This document shows, one piece after another, positions 1 to 11,100 of a DNA stretch of 64,000 bases. The notes beneath the pieces were generated by a model. That model was not told the DNA's origin, searched no databases, and saw only the letters and a list, made by a program, of their open reading frames with translations. The translations under genes and the position numbers were made by a program. The first letter of the stretch is position 1, and each line of letters begins with the position of its first letter. The stretch is from Sorex araneus (lineage: Eukaryota; Chordata; Mammalia; Eulipotyphla; Soricidae): assembly GCF_027595985.1 (NCBI RefSeq), contig NC_073307.1, positions 9,754,432 through 9,818,431 of the forward strand, read 5' to 3'.

Positions 1-880
1 TAAACATTAAACGAGACTTGCAATTTTCAAAATGTCCTTAAACCTCTCTAGCCTTTTCCTAAGGTCCCATCTTTGATTAAAAAATTGATTTAGGCAACAT
101 GTAATCAGTCCTATTAAGCCTCATTCTTTTTTTTTCCCACAAGAGAAAAAACCTATTTACTTTAAAATTTTTACTACATTATTATTTGAGGTAATGGTTT
201 ACATTAGGGGTACCATTTACGATTCAGACACAAAAAGTTACTGTACCACCCCCGAACAGAAATCTATTTAATCCACTAATGTCAGGCTGTGTTTGGTATT
301 TTAATAATCAAGTAATTCAGCAGTCTGAAGTGAATCTAAGTGCATGGCAAATTCTTTGTTAAACCTTTATCTATTGATATAAAAAAAACTGGAATGTTTT
401 CTTTCCAATCTACAAAGAATGAGCTGTCACTTCTGTGTGTTAGAACAGCTCATTCTAATATGCAATAATAAAATGAAATTTTAAAACATATGGATCTAGA
501 ATCTCTCAACCAAAAGAATAAATAAAATTGAAATGTGACATTTATTAATATGAGTAAGTTCAGAGTTAGAAGTATGATATCTACACATTGCCACCACCGT
601 GGTTATGTGCTAGAATGTTCTATGGTTAGTTACCAGCACCATGCTCTAACCTAACCTAACTGCCTACCCAGAGTGTATCCTTCCATTACCCTTTGCTAAG
701 AAAAATTAGTCAGTGGATGAACGGAAATCAGGGCCCTATAAGACAGTGTAACAAAGATTTTGCCCTCGGTTCCATGCCTGAAACAAGAGATGATGGGTAA
801 TGTTATCAGAAGATCAAATGGCATCAGAAACTTGTGACTTTCAGTGCTACGCTCAAATGCTCTGGGAAGGTCAAAGGGCT
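1..880. other. Unannotated AT-rich sequence
   Basis: I see no coding region or recognisable repeat here, only short homopolymer runs such as the T-run near 125-136. The last part may belong to the LTR-like sequence that follows. Confidence 0.4.
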
Positions 881-1390
881 AGAAATTGAGCTAGAGACGG
901 ATCCTGCCTAAGTGATGAAGCTAAATTCATAAATTAGGGGGTTCCTACAGCATGTAGGCTGGTGAAAACATCTCCCATTGGGGCAGGACTTGCCCCAATT
1001 CAAAGAGGAATCTCCCCCAACCTCCTCTATCTCTCTCTCTCCTCATCTTCATTCTCTGTATCCTTGATAATAAAATGGCCAGTGGGCGTTTACAGTGCTG
1101 TGCTCCTTTTGGCAAATAATAAAACATAATGTGGGAAGGTGTGGTCCTAGGAACCTCTGATTTGTAGACAAACTGAATGGGATTTCTGAGTAATCTGGGG
1201 ATTTAGTACCTTCACTGGGTTTAGGAGGGGAATTTTACCCCTGCCTCATGGTATCTGCACTTCCTCAGGTGAGCATTAGAAGGATGCAGGATACCCAGCT
1301 AATGACACAAGTATTGTTTGCTGTTGTTAAGCAAAAACACAACAAAACAAGCACAGTCCTGATACCTGACGTCAGAGTGCAATATCACAC
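881..1390 (+). mobile_element. Ancient LTR remnant (ERVL-like)
   Basis: The order of short motifs follows an old class of mammalian LTRs: a GTGATGAAGC block, a GGTGAAAACATC block, a pyrimidine-rich stretch leading into CTGTATCCTTGATAATAAAA (polyadenylation region), then a GGAACCTCTGATTTGTAG block and a GGATACCCAGCTAATG block. The copy is decayed and I cannot see its TSDs or its exact ends. The family is recalled by pattern only, so the subfamily is left open. Confidence 0.5.
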
Positions 1391-2510
1391 ACTGTAAGAA
1401 AGAGTAAAGTAGGATCACCTAGTGAGAAAAGTCTTTTTCCTACCCATCTCTAATGCCATCTTGCTTAAAGTGAAAAAGTTTTTAAGAGACAGGACAGAGG
1501 ATAGAAGTAGGAATAACAATTTTAGATTCTTGAAAAGGTAAAATAAGAAAACTGAGATCATCTCTTAAAAGATACATGTGTTAAACAACTCATAGAAGAT
1601 GTAGGATCTTCCTTTAAGAGTAATGAAGACATTAAAATATTACTTCAGAAGTCTAAACTACATTGGCATAGATTCATTCCTTTACATTTATGTTTATTCA
1701 AATACTGTGATTTACAAAGTCAATCATAATAGTTGTCTGAGGCATACAATATTCCAATAGTTGATAAAATATTTCCCATATGATTCATGAAAAGCAAAAT
1801 TTGGCCAAATTATTGCAAATTTATTGGTCATCCCAATTTGAAAAATAGCTTCTTTTCAACTGATTCAGTTTATTTTTAGATTTTTATCCTGTGTTTTTGA
1901 TAAATATTTCTCATTTTGAATATATGAGTATTTTGATTTAAAGTAAACTGACTTAAATATGTTTCCAACTCTGGTATAGAAAATACATTGCATTTCTACT
2001 CATTATGGTAATAATCATGTCTTTCTTGTTAATAATAAAACTTTAAAACATTTCCTTGCTAACATATTTTGGAGTCCACAACACAGGTAAAACCTATAGC
2101 AGTAGAATTTAGTGAAAGAGGAGAGAACAAGAAAATTTAAAGGGGGGAATCTGAATATGTCTAAAAAAGTGACAATTGCATTATCCCAAGAAAAAATTAT
2201 TGGTTTTATGTTAGAAAACATTACTTATAGCTACTGACTAACTGTCTGCTAAAGATTTGAGCTAAAAATCTCAGTGGGTGTTAATTAAAATGACTGATAA
2301 GACATAGAGCAGTCATTATACATGAGTTGTCGATTATTGAAAATGTAAAAAATCAGTTCACAAGCTAGGAGGAAACATACTTGCTTAGGGCACCATGGTG
2401 AGTGTCATACTCAGTACCACGTGCTGAGAAGCCAGTCCTGTTCTTGAAGGTTTTTTGTGAACCTGGTTTCAAGGCTCTGAATCCCCTAAATTGTTGCCTT
2501 TCTCTGAAGC
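1391..2510. other. Unannotated AT-rich sequence
   Basis: No reading frame of note and no repeat that I recognise. Short open frames here have no protein-like composition. Confidence 0.4.
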
Positions 2511-2680
2511 TTTATATTGTTCCTTCAAATCTAAATGATAATCTAGTTGGATAGAGTATCTGAGGATTTCATTTTGTTGAGTGTTTATGCTATATCCCTT
2601 CATTCTCTTCTGGCTTATCGAGTCTCATTTGGTAGAGATCTATTGTGGGTATAGTATGAGTGTATATAGATTTATGTTTT
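2511..2680 (-). mobile_element. Old L1/HAL1-like fragment, antisense
   Basis: The stretch containing AATGATAATCTAGTTGGATA and CATTCTCTTCTGGCTTATCG resembles the antisense strand of an old L1-family 5' region found across mammals. It is heavily diverged and its ends are not visible. Confidence 0.35.
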
Positions 2681-4172
2681 GGGGTTCAAAAGTAAGAATA
2701 TTGTTGGGTTATGTTCGAAAGCAATATTCTTCAAGAGGGCATAGGTAATTCCAATGATTTAACCTAGATTAAAGATAATTATCAATTTCATAGAAATTTT
2801 AAATAAGGCCTTTTTTTGATTCAGAGTGGTTTCTGAAAATATCTATTATTAATTTAAAAGAATTGGCTGAGATCTGATAAGTTGGTCTCTTGCAACTCCT
2901 TCATAGCTTCCAGGCCAGAAAATATTATGATGATAGATTCTGTAACAACCATACCCACTTGCATAAATTGTTTTTTTTTAAATGAACCTGCAAAGTGATG
3001 AGCAATTGTTATATTTAAATAAAATCAAAGCCTTATGCTTAGTTTATGACTTTCCACAACATGCGCTTCCCTACCCTTATAAAAAACAGTTGATTATTGC
3101 CTAAGTTTTATATACTTTATATTTTCACGATTTCAGTGACATAATAGGAATTTATTTAGTCCCTGAAGTATGCGTTTTTATCAGTAGAAACTCCTAAAAG
3201 TGTCATTTCAAACATAATGATAACATTACTACCACCATATTATATTGTAACATAATATTATACTAGGTACATAGCTCTGAGCTATCAGCTATATTCACAC
3301 TTCAAAAGATTATGAAGGAAACTCTGTGAATAGGGGAGGAAATGTCAGGCAATCTCTTTTATCACCTTTTACTGGAGATATATATATATAGTGCCTATTT
3401 ACCATTTTCCTAGGTCTTGTTTTCTAAAGCAGGGAACAACACAATTTCTTTAAAAGAAAGAATCCATTTTTATTAAAATCAAACTGTATGCATGTATTTA
3501 TCTTATTTATTCGGAAAACATGGTAACTTTTGAGTGGAAGGAAAATACTTAAAGGATATTTATTCTGCTTCATTGTGTAAGTTATCTAGAAATTGTAGCA
3601 GACATGCTATTCGTGACCAAGTAGACAGTTCAAGTAGTCATTCTGTAGAACTCTGCATTTATTTTATATTTAAGATTTCAACCTCAGAGTTGATCCTTAC
3701 CATTAACAAAGTATTATCTTCAGTATTTGGATGCTACTGAATTAAACTAAACTCAGAAGCATTGGTTATTCTGTTTCTGCCTAAAGTGTTCTTAAAATCT
3801 AGACAAGTCCCTTCACACCTTGAGATGACTTTGGGGTAGATCTGAGCCATCTGTCTGATATTTGTGCTAGATTTAGGGATAATATTTCCAAGGGGGCATT
3901 TAGAATTGAACGAGAACTAGAAAAACTGTCTAAAATTCAGGTCAATTTTAGAGAGCTCCAAGTTGTGTCCCTTAGGTAGCATATAATAGCATTCATTCAG
4001 GATTAATTTAACAAATCTATTAACCTTCATTAAGTCTACAATTTCCCAAGTATCTCTGCAAATTCAACTGAACCCATATAATCACCATTAACAACAGCAG
4101 CAAAATAGTGAAGTTCTTTGTTTATTTCACAGCACTGTCCTGTCCTTTATTAATTACCCATTTTCTGTTCTT
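2681..4172. other. Unannotated AT-rich sequence
   Basis: Contains a short TA run near 3376-3390 and small open frames without recognisable motifs. Nothing else is supported. Confidence 0.4.
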
Positions 4173-4366
4173 TCTTTCTTTCTTTTTTTTTTTTTGGTTT
4201 GTTTTTTGAGACACATCTGGTGGCACTCAAAGCCTTCTCCTGGCTCTACACTTAGGGATCACCACTGACGGGGATCAGGAGGGAACCATCTGGTGTTCTG
4301 GGATTAAACCCGGGTCAGCCATGTGCAAGGCATGCACTTTACCCACCTTACTATCACTCCCAACCC
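4173..4366 (-). mobile_element. Shrew tRNA-derived SINE, tail B, old copy
   Basis: Read on the minus strand it runs from a degraded tRNA-like head (plus-strand CACTCCCAACCC is the head start) through a diverged B box (plus CGGGTCAGCCATGTGCAAGGC) to an A-rich tail, seen as the T-run at 4183-4195. Many mismatches to the younger copies suggest age. Confidence 0.75.
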
Positions 4367-5321
4367 TATTCATTTTCTTCTCATCTCCAGAAAGTCTATT
4401 TTATTTTTCTCATTAGTTATTGATTTAAGTTCTGTACTAATGGATTTAATGTGATGTGTGTAGGCATTAACCGGTCAATTTAAGTAGCAATGTTTCCACT
4501 TCCTGTATGCATATTCTTTTCTGTCATCTCTGTTTGCAAACCAAAAAATATGAGCGAGAAAATATAATATCACCATACATGTCCTTGTTTAGATATAAAC
4601 TTTTTTAGCTTTCTCAAAGCAGGTTCTTTTTATCTTAAGTTGTTTCATCTCTAAATGTGGTGTGAAAATATTAAAAACGGATATTTTGTTCCATTTTTGT
4701 CCAAAAAAGAAACTATTTTTTTTGCTAAATTAATCAATATTTCCTAATATTAAAGTGTAAAACTTTGAAAATTCTGTAAAACAATTAACAAGACTTCGCC
4801 AAAACAGCTCATATACTTCTTCCTATTACTTTCTCTGTATGTGAGTTTTTTTTATGTAGCTGTGATTATGCAACAAAGCACATTAGCTAGCATTTTAACT
4901 TAAAATAATGACATGAGTTATAATAAATGGGAAATTATTAATAAGACCTAACATGCACTGGTATTAATTGTTTACTGGTATTCTCCCAACTTGTTATAAA
5001 ATTGAATAAATTTCTAGTCCTGGTAGGGCAATGAATGATCTAACTATCCAACCATCGACTTTATAAAGAAAATAGAAAGTCAGGGTTGAACAAGATGTGC
5101 ATAATGCAAGTTGACTCCCATCAGTGTTTCCGTTCCTTCTCCCCTCTTCCTTCCCTTTCTTCCCTCCCTCCCTTTCTCCCTCATTTCCTCCCTTCCTCCT
5201 TCCTTCCTTTAAGTCATATTAAATGTGTATCTTTTATAAAGTTAAATATTTTCCTTTGCTCTATGTCCTTTCTAGAAATCCCATGTTGTGTTTTAGGAAA
5301 ATTTGTTTAAAAATGAGGTTT
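4367..5321. other. Unannotated sequence with a pyrimidine-rich tract
   Basis: Mostly AT-rich and featureless. About 5128-5212 is a strongly strand-biased C/T tract made of imperfect CCTT and CCCT units. Confidence 0.5.
5128..5212 (+). repeat. Pyrimidine-rich low-complexity tract
   Basis: Nearly pure C/T on the plus strand with irregular TTCC, CCCT and TTCT units. An accidental open frame across it encodes only Ser/Pro/Leu/Phe runs and is not a gene. Confidence 0.8.
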
Positions 5322-5499
5322 CAGGGATGGAGCAATAATACAGGGAGTAGGGTCCTTGCCTTGTATGTGGCCAACCCAGGTTTAATCCCTGGCATCCCAT
5401 ATGGTCCCCCAAGCACCTTCAGGAGTAATTCCTGAGTGCAGAGCCAGGAGTAAACTCTGAGCATTGCCTGGATGTGAACAAAAAAGGAAAAGAAAAATT
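5322..5499 (+). mobile_element. Shrew SINE, tail B
   Basis: tRNA-like head (GGGATGGAGCAATAATACAG), B-box region near 5380, then the tail-B signature CCCATATGGTCCCCCAAGC and GAGTGCAGAGCCAGGAGTAA, ending in an A-rich tail with interspersed G. Confidence 0.9.
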
Positions 5500-5533
5500 G
5501 AGGATTCTATTCAGTTAATAAATTAGCATAAAT

Positions 5534-5542
5534 CAGCATCAG

Positions 5543-5573
<31 letters not shown>

Positions 5574-6183
5574 TTGTTGATCATCGAACTTTTTGAGCGG
5601 TCTCAGTAACATCTCCATTTGTCCTAGCCCTGAGATTTTAGAAGCCTCTCTCTACTCATCCTTTCCAATGATGCCACATTGGAGGCTCTTTCAGGGTCAG
5701 GGGAATGAGACCCAGCTTGTTACTGGTTTTGGCATATGAATACACCATGGAGACCTTTTGAGGCTCTCCCATGTGGGCAGGAAACTCCCGGTAGTTTGCC
5801 AGATTCTCCCAGAGGGAGAAGTAGGCTATAAGATATCCTGCGGCTGCAAATCCATCATGTGCTTCCAGGAGCTTGCTTTTAAGTCTCTGGATGCTGGCCA
5901 TTGATGGGATTACACGGCGCTGGGCGGCAACCCCTAGGTGTGATGCTCTAGCTACTGGGAAATGGGAAATCTGGGCAGAGGAGGCCCAGTCCTGATCCGA
6001 GCAGGCTTGGGGGTCTCAGAGGTCTTCGGCTGCTGGGAGCTCTGCTTGGGGCGGGGAGGAAAGCTGGAGCCATCCCCTCCGAGAGGTCCCTGGGAAGACA
6101 GCCATGCGTGCGGGCAAGAGAGTCTCTGCATCACTCTCTTATGGGAGCTTGCTTTTGAGTCTCTGGATGTGGCCGTTGATGGG
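5534..6183 (-). mobile_element. Composite RTE-tailed retroposon, 650 bp
   Basis: Flanked by a perfect 12-bp TSD, ATTAGCATAAAT, at 5522-5533 and 6184-6195. On the minus strand the element has a GC-rich 5' part (seen on plus as GCTTGGGGCGGGGAGGAAAGC and its neighbours), a middle part ending in a motif like CAGTAACAAGCTGGGTCTCA, and a 3' end like that of tail-A SINEs and the RTE-type LINE at 60.9-61.7 kb (plus-strand TCAGTAACATCTCCATTTGTC). It closes in an (ATC)n run rather than poly(A). Related copies lie at 13482-14014, 15748-16514 and 63407-63685. I see no intact frame, so it is probably non-autonomous; the 5' part could derive from the LINE's own 5' end. Family name unknown to me. Confidence 0.8.
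5543..5573 (+). repeat. (ATC)n microsatellite at the retroposon 3' end
   Basis: About ten ATC units sit exactly at the 3' terminus of the minus-strand composite element, where RTE-type elements usually carry short tandem repeats. Confidence 0.9.
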
Positions 6184-6195
6184 ATTAGCATAAAT

Positions 6196-6782
6196 AGCAT
6201 CTACATATAATCTTACAGTTACAGTTTGTTGTCTCACTCCTCACCATTCGCTCCCTAGGCAATCTATCAATCTATCTGCCTGGTCCTTTAATCCATTCTA
6301 GTTTAAGTCTAGGGTTTTATCTTTATATATTTTTTATAATTTTAATAAACGTCCATCTTCATAAATCATCCTCCCCAATCCACACAAACTTTCCTTTGTT
6401 TTGGTACCCTTAGAAGCAAATGTTTTGAGTTTTCTGCTGCAAAATTCTTTTCTTGTAACAAACCACCAATGGTGCTCAAGGCTTCCACCTAATTATCCAC
6501 AACTTTCCAGGACAAGAGAGACTGAAATACTCGGAATCAAATCTTCAACACTCTGTAGATGGCTTCGTTGTACGTTTTAGAAAACAGTATTTAGTGAGTT
6601 AAATGATAAAAGAGATTTGATTCTGGACCACTGCAGTAGGTAAAGGGAATGGAGCAATGGGATTTTACAGTATAAGAAAGAAACTTTCACTATATTTCAA
6701 TATCTTTCCTTCATTGTAGGTAGGGCAGGAGCATCAGGAATTTATAGCTGAGGAGCAGAGTGCAGGTCTGTGAATGGAATAT
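6196..6782. other. Unannotated sequence
   Basis: No gene seen. About 6465-6570 faintly resembles a very old tail-B SINE on the minus strand, too weak to call. Confidence 0.4.
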
Positions 6783-7019
6783 TCACTGTCACTGTCATCC
6801 CGTTGTTCATCAATTTTGTTCGAATGGGCAGCAGTAATGTCTCCATTGTGAGACTTGTTGTTACTATTTTTTGGCATATCGAATACACCATGGGTAGCTT
6901 TCCAGGCTCTGCCCCGTGGGTGGGATACTCTCAGTAGCTTGCCGGGCTCTCTGAGAGGGACAGAGGAATCGAACTTGGGTCAGTCGTGTGCAAGGCAAAT
7001 GCCCTACCCGCTATACCAG
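6783..7019 (-). mobile_element. Shrew SINE, tail A
   Basis: On the plus strand it starts with the inverted tail (CACTGTCACTGTCATCCCG), passes GTCTCCATTGTGAGACTTGT and TTTTTTGGCATATCGAATAC, and ends in the inverted tRNA-like B box and head. There is no poly(T), as expected for this tail. Confidence 0.9.
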
Positions 7020-7473
7020 GAGTAATAAGAACTGTAACAAAATTGACCCTACACGGTTGTTGCTGATGAAAGTCAATGAGATTAGGCATCATTTGGGAGG
7101 GTTCAGGATGAGGAATTGAGTCATATATGAAGGATGCACAGTTCTGGTTAAGTTAATTTAAAGGGCTCCTGCTAAAACCAGAATTTACAAGGACGTACAC
7201 ATTTAAGTCTAGGAGAAAGTTAAGCAGCTTGATTCTTGAAAGCATTTTTATTTATATCTTATACATATTTCTTCATTCTATATCCAAAACAATGTTTTTA
7301 TTTTATCGAAGGGCGGCTTGGAAGGAGGTAGAACAAGTATAAGCTTGAATTTACTTGCCAAAAAATAACGACATTTAACCTAGACCTTTGTATTGTCCTA
7401 TTTCCATGTATCCATTCAGTAAGGTAGAGTTGGAAGGATGCACATAAAAATTATAAGACATGTGGTCTACCAT
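7020..7473. other. Unannotated sequence
   Basis: Unique-looking AT-rich DNA between two tail-A SINEs in opposite orientation; no gene or repeat recognised. Confidence 0.4.
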
Positions 7474-7730
7474 GGACTGGAACGATATTAAAGCGGGTAG
7501 GGCATTTGCCTTGCATGCAGCCGACCTGGGTTCAATTCCTCTGTTCCTCTTGGAGAGCCCGGCAAGCTACCGAGAGTATCTTGCCCACACAGCAGAGCCT
7601 GGTAAGCCACCTGAGGCATATTTGATATGCCAAAAACAGTAACAACATGTCTCACAATGAAGACATTACGGGTACCCACTCGAACAAATCGGTGAATAGG
7701 ATGACAGTGCTATAGTGCATGCTACAGTGG
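7474..7730 (+). mobile_element. Shrew SINE, tail A
   Basis: Complete head-to-tail copy: head GGACTGGAACGATATTAAAG, B-box region near 7530, GAGAGCCCGGCAAGCTACCG, ATATGCCAAAAACAGTAACA and a terminal GACAGTGCTATAGTGCATGC repeat. Confidence 0.9.
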
Positions 7731-8745
7731 TTTACCATATACCTCTTTTTTAAACTTTTTCTATTTTCTATAGGAAACTTGTACTATCTTTGTAGTGAGC
7801 AGAAAAGATGTAAATAGAAAAGTTTTAAGGAATTTGAGTTAGATAACATTATAGTTGCTTCAAACTGTGAAATTGTAAACTCATTAAGTTTTAAGCTGCT
7901 TGATTCATTGTGGGTCCTACTAATCTTTCTTCCTTTAAATATGTCAAGAATATGTGATTTTTGTCTTTGGGGATGATTTTGCATTTTAACTGCCTTCTAA
8001 ATATGACTAAGTGTACATTTTCAATAATCTTGCCTCTATAGTGTTTTTTCTCATATTAAATGATTTTCACTCCATTCAAACAAGCACTACTCAATTAGGC
8101 ATTTAGCTGAACTCAAGACAGCCTAACTAAGATGGTTATATTGATAATCCATGTTAGAACCGCTGTACTAGTTCAGTTGAAACAATGATCTCAGAATGCA
8201 TGCCTAATATTTTGAAAATTAGGAAATCAACTGCACCCAATTGTCCTTAAAGGTAGTTAGAACTAAGATATAAGGCCTTGATTATTCCTGATGCATCTAC
8301 ATATGTTGGAAGACAATACACATGCAAATAATTTTTAAGTACATCAATTGATCTGCCATTGAAAAGGGAAAAATTACTTAAAATAGAAAGGGCAGCATTG
8401 TGTGTAAATGTTCAAGGCTTGGTCTGTCCCTGAGGCAGTTCAGGGGTGTCTCTGATCATCCTGAGTTTCCAGGGAGGATTATTATGCACCCATGTACTTG
8501 CTTCAACTGACTGCTTAAATGTGCTCAAGACTCCATCCACCCAGAGCGTGGGGGATTATAGGAAGCTGCAACAGTGCATTGCACACATGCTTCTTTCCAT
8601 GGGTGCCGGCAGGAGTTGGCTCATCATACACATTCAGTGATTCTGGGCGGAGACATGAGCACCAGGCAGGAAAACCAAGATGGACCTAGAGAGGAGCAAT
8701 CCCAGCTACCACTCTGCAAGATGCTGAATGATGAGGTGGCAAGAG

Positions 8746-8776
8746 AATGGGATAAAATTCCACATTTTATCCCATT
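8746..8776. repeat. Perfect 12-bp inverted repeat (hairpin)
   Basis: AATGGGATAAAA at 8746-8757 and its exact complement TTTTATCCCATT at 8765-8776 are separated by a 7-base loop. The right arm lies in the 53-bp segment repeated at 10580-10632; the left arm is absent there. Confidence 0.9.
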
Positions 8777-8808
8777 ACATTCCTCCTGTTCCTTACACAA
8801 ACAAATAA
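8756..8808 (+). repeat. 53-bp exact direct repeat, copy 1
   Basis: Identical to 10580-10632 over 53 bases (from AATTCCACATTTTATCCC to ACACAAACAAATAA). The flanks differ at once on both sides. Confidence 0.9.
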
Positions 8809-9338
8809 CAAATCTCCAAGAGTAAATGCACTATTACCATCACCCTGCCCCTGTTTGTACTCCACAGAGGATGGAAGTTTGCAGAAATTTAGATTGTATT
8901 TACAGAAGTATACTTTTCCTTCAGAAATTACTTTAATCCCTGTCTACCCTTTCCTGAGCAAAGAGAGACATATATGTTGTCTTTCCTACCAGTTCATTAA
9001 CTTTCCACGTAGGTAATTTTCTGGAAGACTTTCCATATAAATCTTCACTCAAATTTTAATTTTGCATTTCAGAGAAGTGGAGGGATTTTTTTTTCACCAG
9101 GCACAGAGTTTGGTGGCAGAAGATCCACATATTTATCTTGGCTCAATTAGTGACTGATGTCAGCATTCTCTGACCTTTACACACCTGCAGGCATTACATG
9201 CTCTGCATACCAGTGCACAGACTGGCAGTCATAACTCAGTGATAGAATAGTGGCTTTCAACCTTCCTACAGCTGCGAAGATGCATCATTCCATGAGGCAG
9301 AGGTTGAAGCCCAAGTATCTATGCGGCAGAGTTATGGT

Positions 9339-9494
9339 TTCTTTTGTTTGTTTATTGAGCCACAACAGATAGAGCTCTGGGCTTATTCCTGGCTCTGAAT
9401 TCAAGTATCACTTCTGGCAAGGCTCAGGGTGAATGTGGTGTCCTGGGGATTGAACCTGGGTCAGCTGCCTTTTCTACTGTACTCTCTCTGGCTC
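9339..9494 (-). mobile_element. Shrew SINE, tail B, old copy
   Basis: Inverted tail-B pattern: TTGAGCCACAACAG, TTATTCCTGGCTCTGAATTC, GGGGATTGAACCTGGGTCAG and a degraded head ending CTCTCTCTGGCTC. Confidence 0.75.
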
Positions 9495-9659
9495 ATTTTT
9501 TAAAAAAAAATAATTGAATGAAAGCAGCTATTTTTTATAAGTGCAAGCAGAAATATAGTTACTAGGAGACAAAGTATTATAGAAAATATTCTAGAGTCAT
9601 AAAGTACTCAAAACCAGAACAAAAATATTATCATAGCCAAACAAATTCAATATCTAAAA

Positions 9660-9789
9660 AAATTTTTATTATGACAATGATAGAAGGAATTTCTCAGGAT
9701 GGGAGATGTAAGCTGAAAGTGGGTAAAGGACCAAACATGATGGCCTCTCAGTATCTGTACTGCAAACCATAATGCCCAGAAGAGGGAGG

Positions 9790-9863
<74 letters not shown>

Positions 9864-10150
9864 CAGAGAGACAGAGACAGAGAGAGACAGAGACAGAGAC
9901 AGAGAGACAGAGAGAGACAGAGAGACAGAGTGACAGAGAGAGACAGAGACAGAGACAGACAGAGAAAAAGAAAAAAAGAGAGAAAAGTGTCTGCCATAGA
10001 AGAAGGCTGTGGGGGAGAGGGATTTGGGGGATATTGGTAGGAAATGTACACTGGTGAAGGGGGTGTTGGAACATTGTATGACTGAAACCAGATCAAGAAA
10101 GTTTTTTAACTGTATCTCATGGTGATTCAATAAAAAATAGATCAATAAAA
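9660..10150 (+). mobile_element. L1 3' end with internal GA expansion
   Basis: Shares its order of motifs with the L1 ends at 25494-26209 and, inverted, 62006-62619: ACCAAACATGATGGCCTCTC, CTGCAAACCATAATGCCCAG, a purine run, GTCTGCCATAGAAG, TACACTGGTGAAGGGGGTG and TGGTGATTCAATAAAAAATA. Only 3' untranslated sequence is present. Confidence 0.8.
9781..9980 (+). repeat. (GA)n microsatellite with GAC interruptions
   Basis: About 200 bp of GA, nearly pure in the first ~70 bp, then regularly broken by C as GAGACA/GAGAGACA units. It lies where other L1 copies in this window have a short GAGAGAGAG motif. Long minus-strand Ser/Leu frames across it are artefacts. Confidence 0.95.
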
Positions 10151-10934
10151 TCAAAAAGTTTAACAGAAAAAAATTTAAATTTTTCTAAATCTAAATCAAC
10201 ATTTTTTAATACACAAATGATAAAAATAGATCAAACAAGTATGTTGGGCGCTTTATTTCCTCAGGAATCAACTTGATAGCATGGATACTGATACATGACA
10301 AATGTCTGGAAAGAGAAGAAAAGTCTTCTATGTGTCAAACATGCGTTTTTACTCGATTTCTCCACCCTCTCTGGCTCGCCGGGCTTTTCCAACGCTAGAG
10401 GGCGATATGATTTTGCTTTCACTGCAGGAGTAGCCCACAGCACTGCTGTCCCAGCCCTTACCAAACCCCGGGGAGAGTGCTACCTGGCGAGTCCAGGATT
10501 TCCGGCAACTTCACTCTCTGAACCAAGGTCCTGATACGGGCATAAAACTATCCTAACATGAACACATCCTTTATGCCGTAATTCCACATTTTATCCCATT
10601 ACATTCCTCCTGTTCCTTACACAAACAAATAAAACATACAGCTTGTGTGATCTTCTGTTTCTGGATGTTTATTTTTGTATTTTTGACTAAAATCTTTTAA
10701 TTTTGCTTTTATATACAGGAAATGGATACATGAATATTACCTCTACTTGTTGCTAATTATGAATTATTAATTAAGAGGTATTTTCTCAGGTGAATAGTCA
10801 CATGATATCTATAATTTAACAATGGACAAAACCTTTTCCTTATTTTGATTTCAAATTAAAAATTTCTCTAAAATATATTTATTTTGTTTCTTAAGTAAAT
10901 ACAATCATAGCATAATGTGCATGAGTCATTTCTT
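10151..10934. other. Unannotated sequence with copy 2 of the 53-bp repeat
   Basis: About 10300-10560 is richer in G+C and CpG than its surroundings (for example CCGGGCTTTTCCAACGCTAG) and may be a fragment of an unrecognised LTR. No coding evidence. Confidence 0.4.
10580..10632 (+). repeat. 53-bp exact direct repeat, copy 2
   Basis: Identical to 8756-8808. No TSD or element boundary is visible around it. Confidence 0.9.
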
Positions 10935-11100
10935 ATGTTTTGGTTTGTTTTCTGGGTTTTGGGAGTAACACTTGGGTTTCTCTATGCTCAGGGATCATTC
11001 TTTATGGTACGAAAAGGATCATATTCGGCATAGCAGGGAGTGAACAAAGTTTGGCTGCATGCAAGGCAAAGTGCCTTACCTGCTGTACTGTACTTCATCC
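10935..11100 (-). mobile_element. Shrew SINE, tail B, old copy
   Basis: Inverted and diverged: GGGAGTAACACTTGGGTTTC, TATGCTCAGGGATCATTCTT, then GGCTGCATGCAAGGCAAAG and TTACCTGCTGTACTGTAC of the head. Confidence 0.75.

Larger units (their letters stand above)
7731..9338. other. Unannotated sequence containing a perfect hairpin and one copy of a 53-bp repeat
   Basis: No gene is supported. The interval 8400-8830 has a less AT-rich, LTR-like feel but matches no family I know. It contains the inverted repeat at 8746-8776 and a 53-bp segment repeated at 10580-10632. Confidence 0.45.

Noticed and set aside
5543..5573. CRISPR-like or other regularly spaced array
   Set aside because: Simple triplet repeats without spacers, in mammalian DNA.
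9647..10154. Three overlapping minus-strand frames of 108-161 codons
   Set aside because: They translate the GA microsatellite and L1 3' UTR into Ser/Leu/Cys repeats; low-complexity artefacts.
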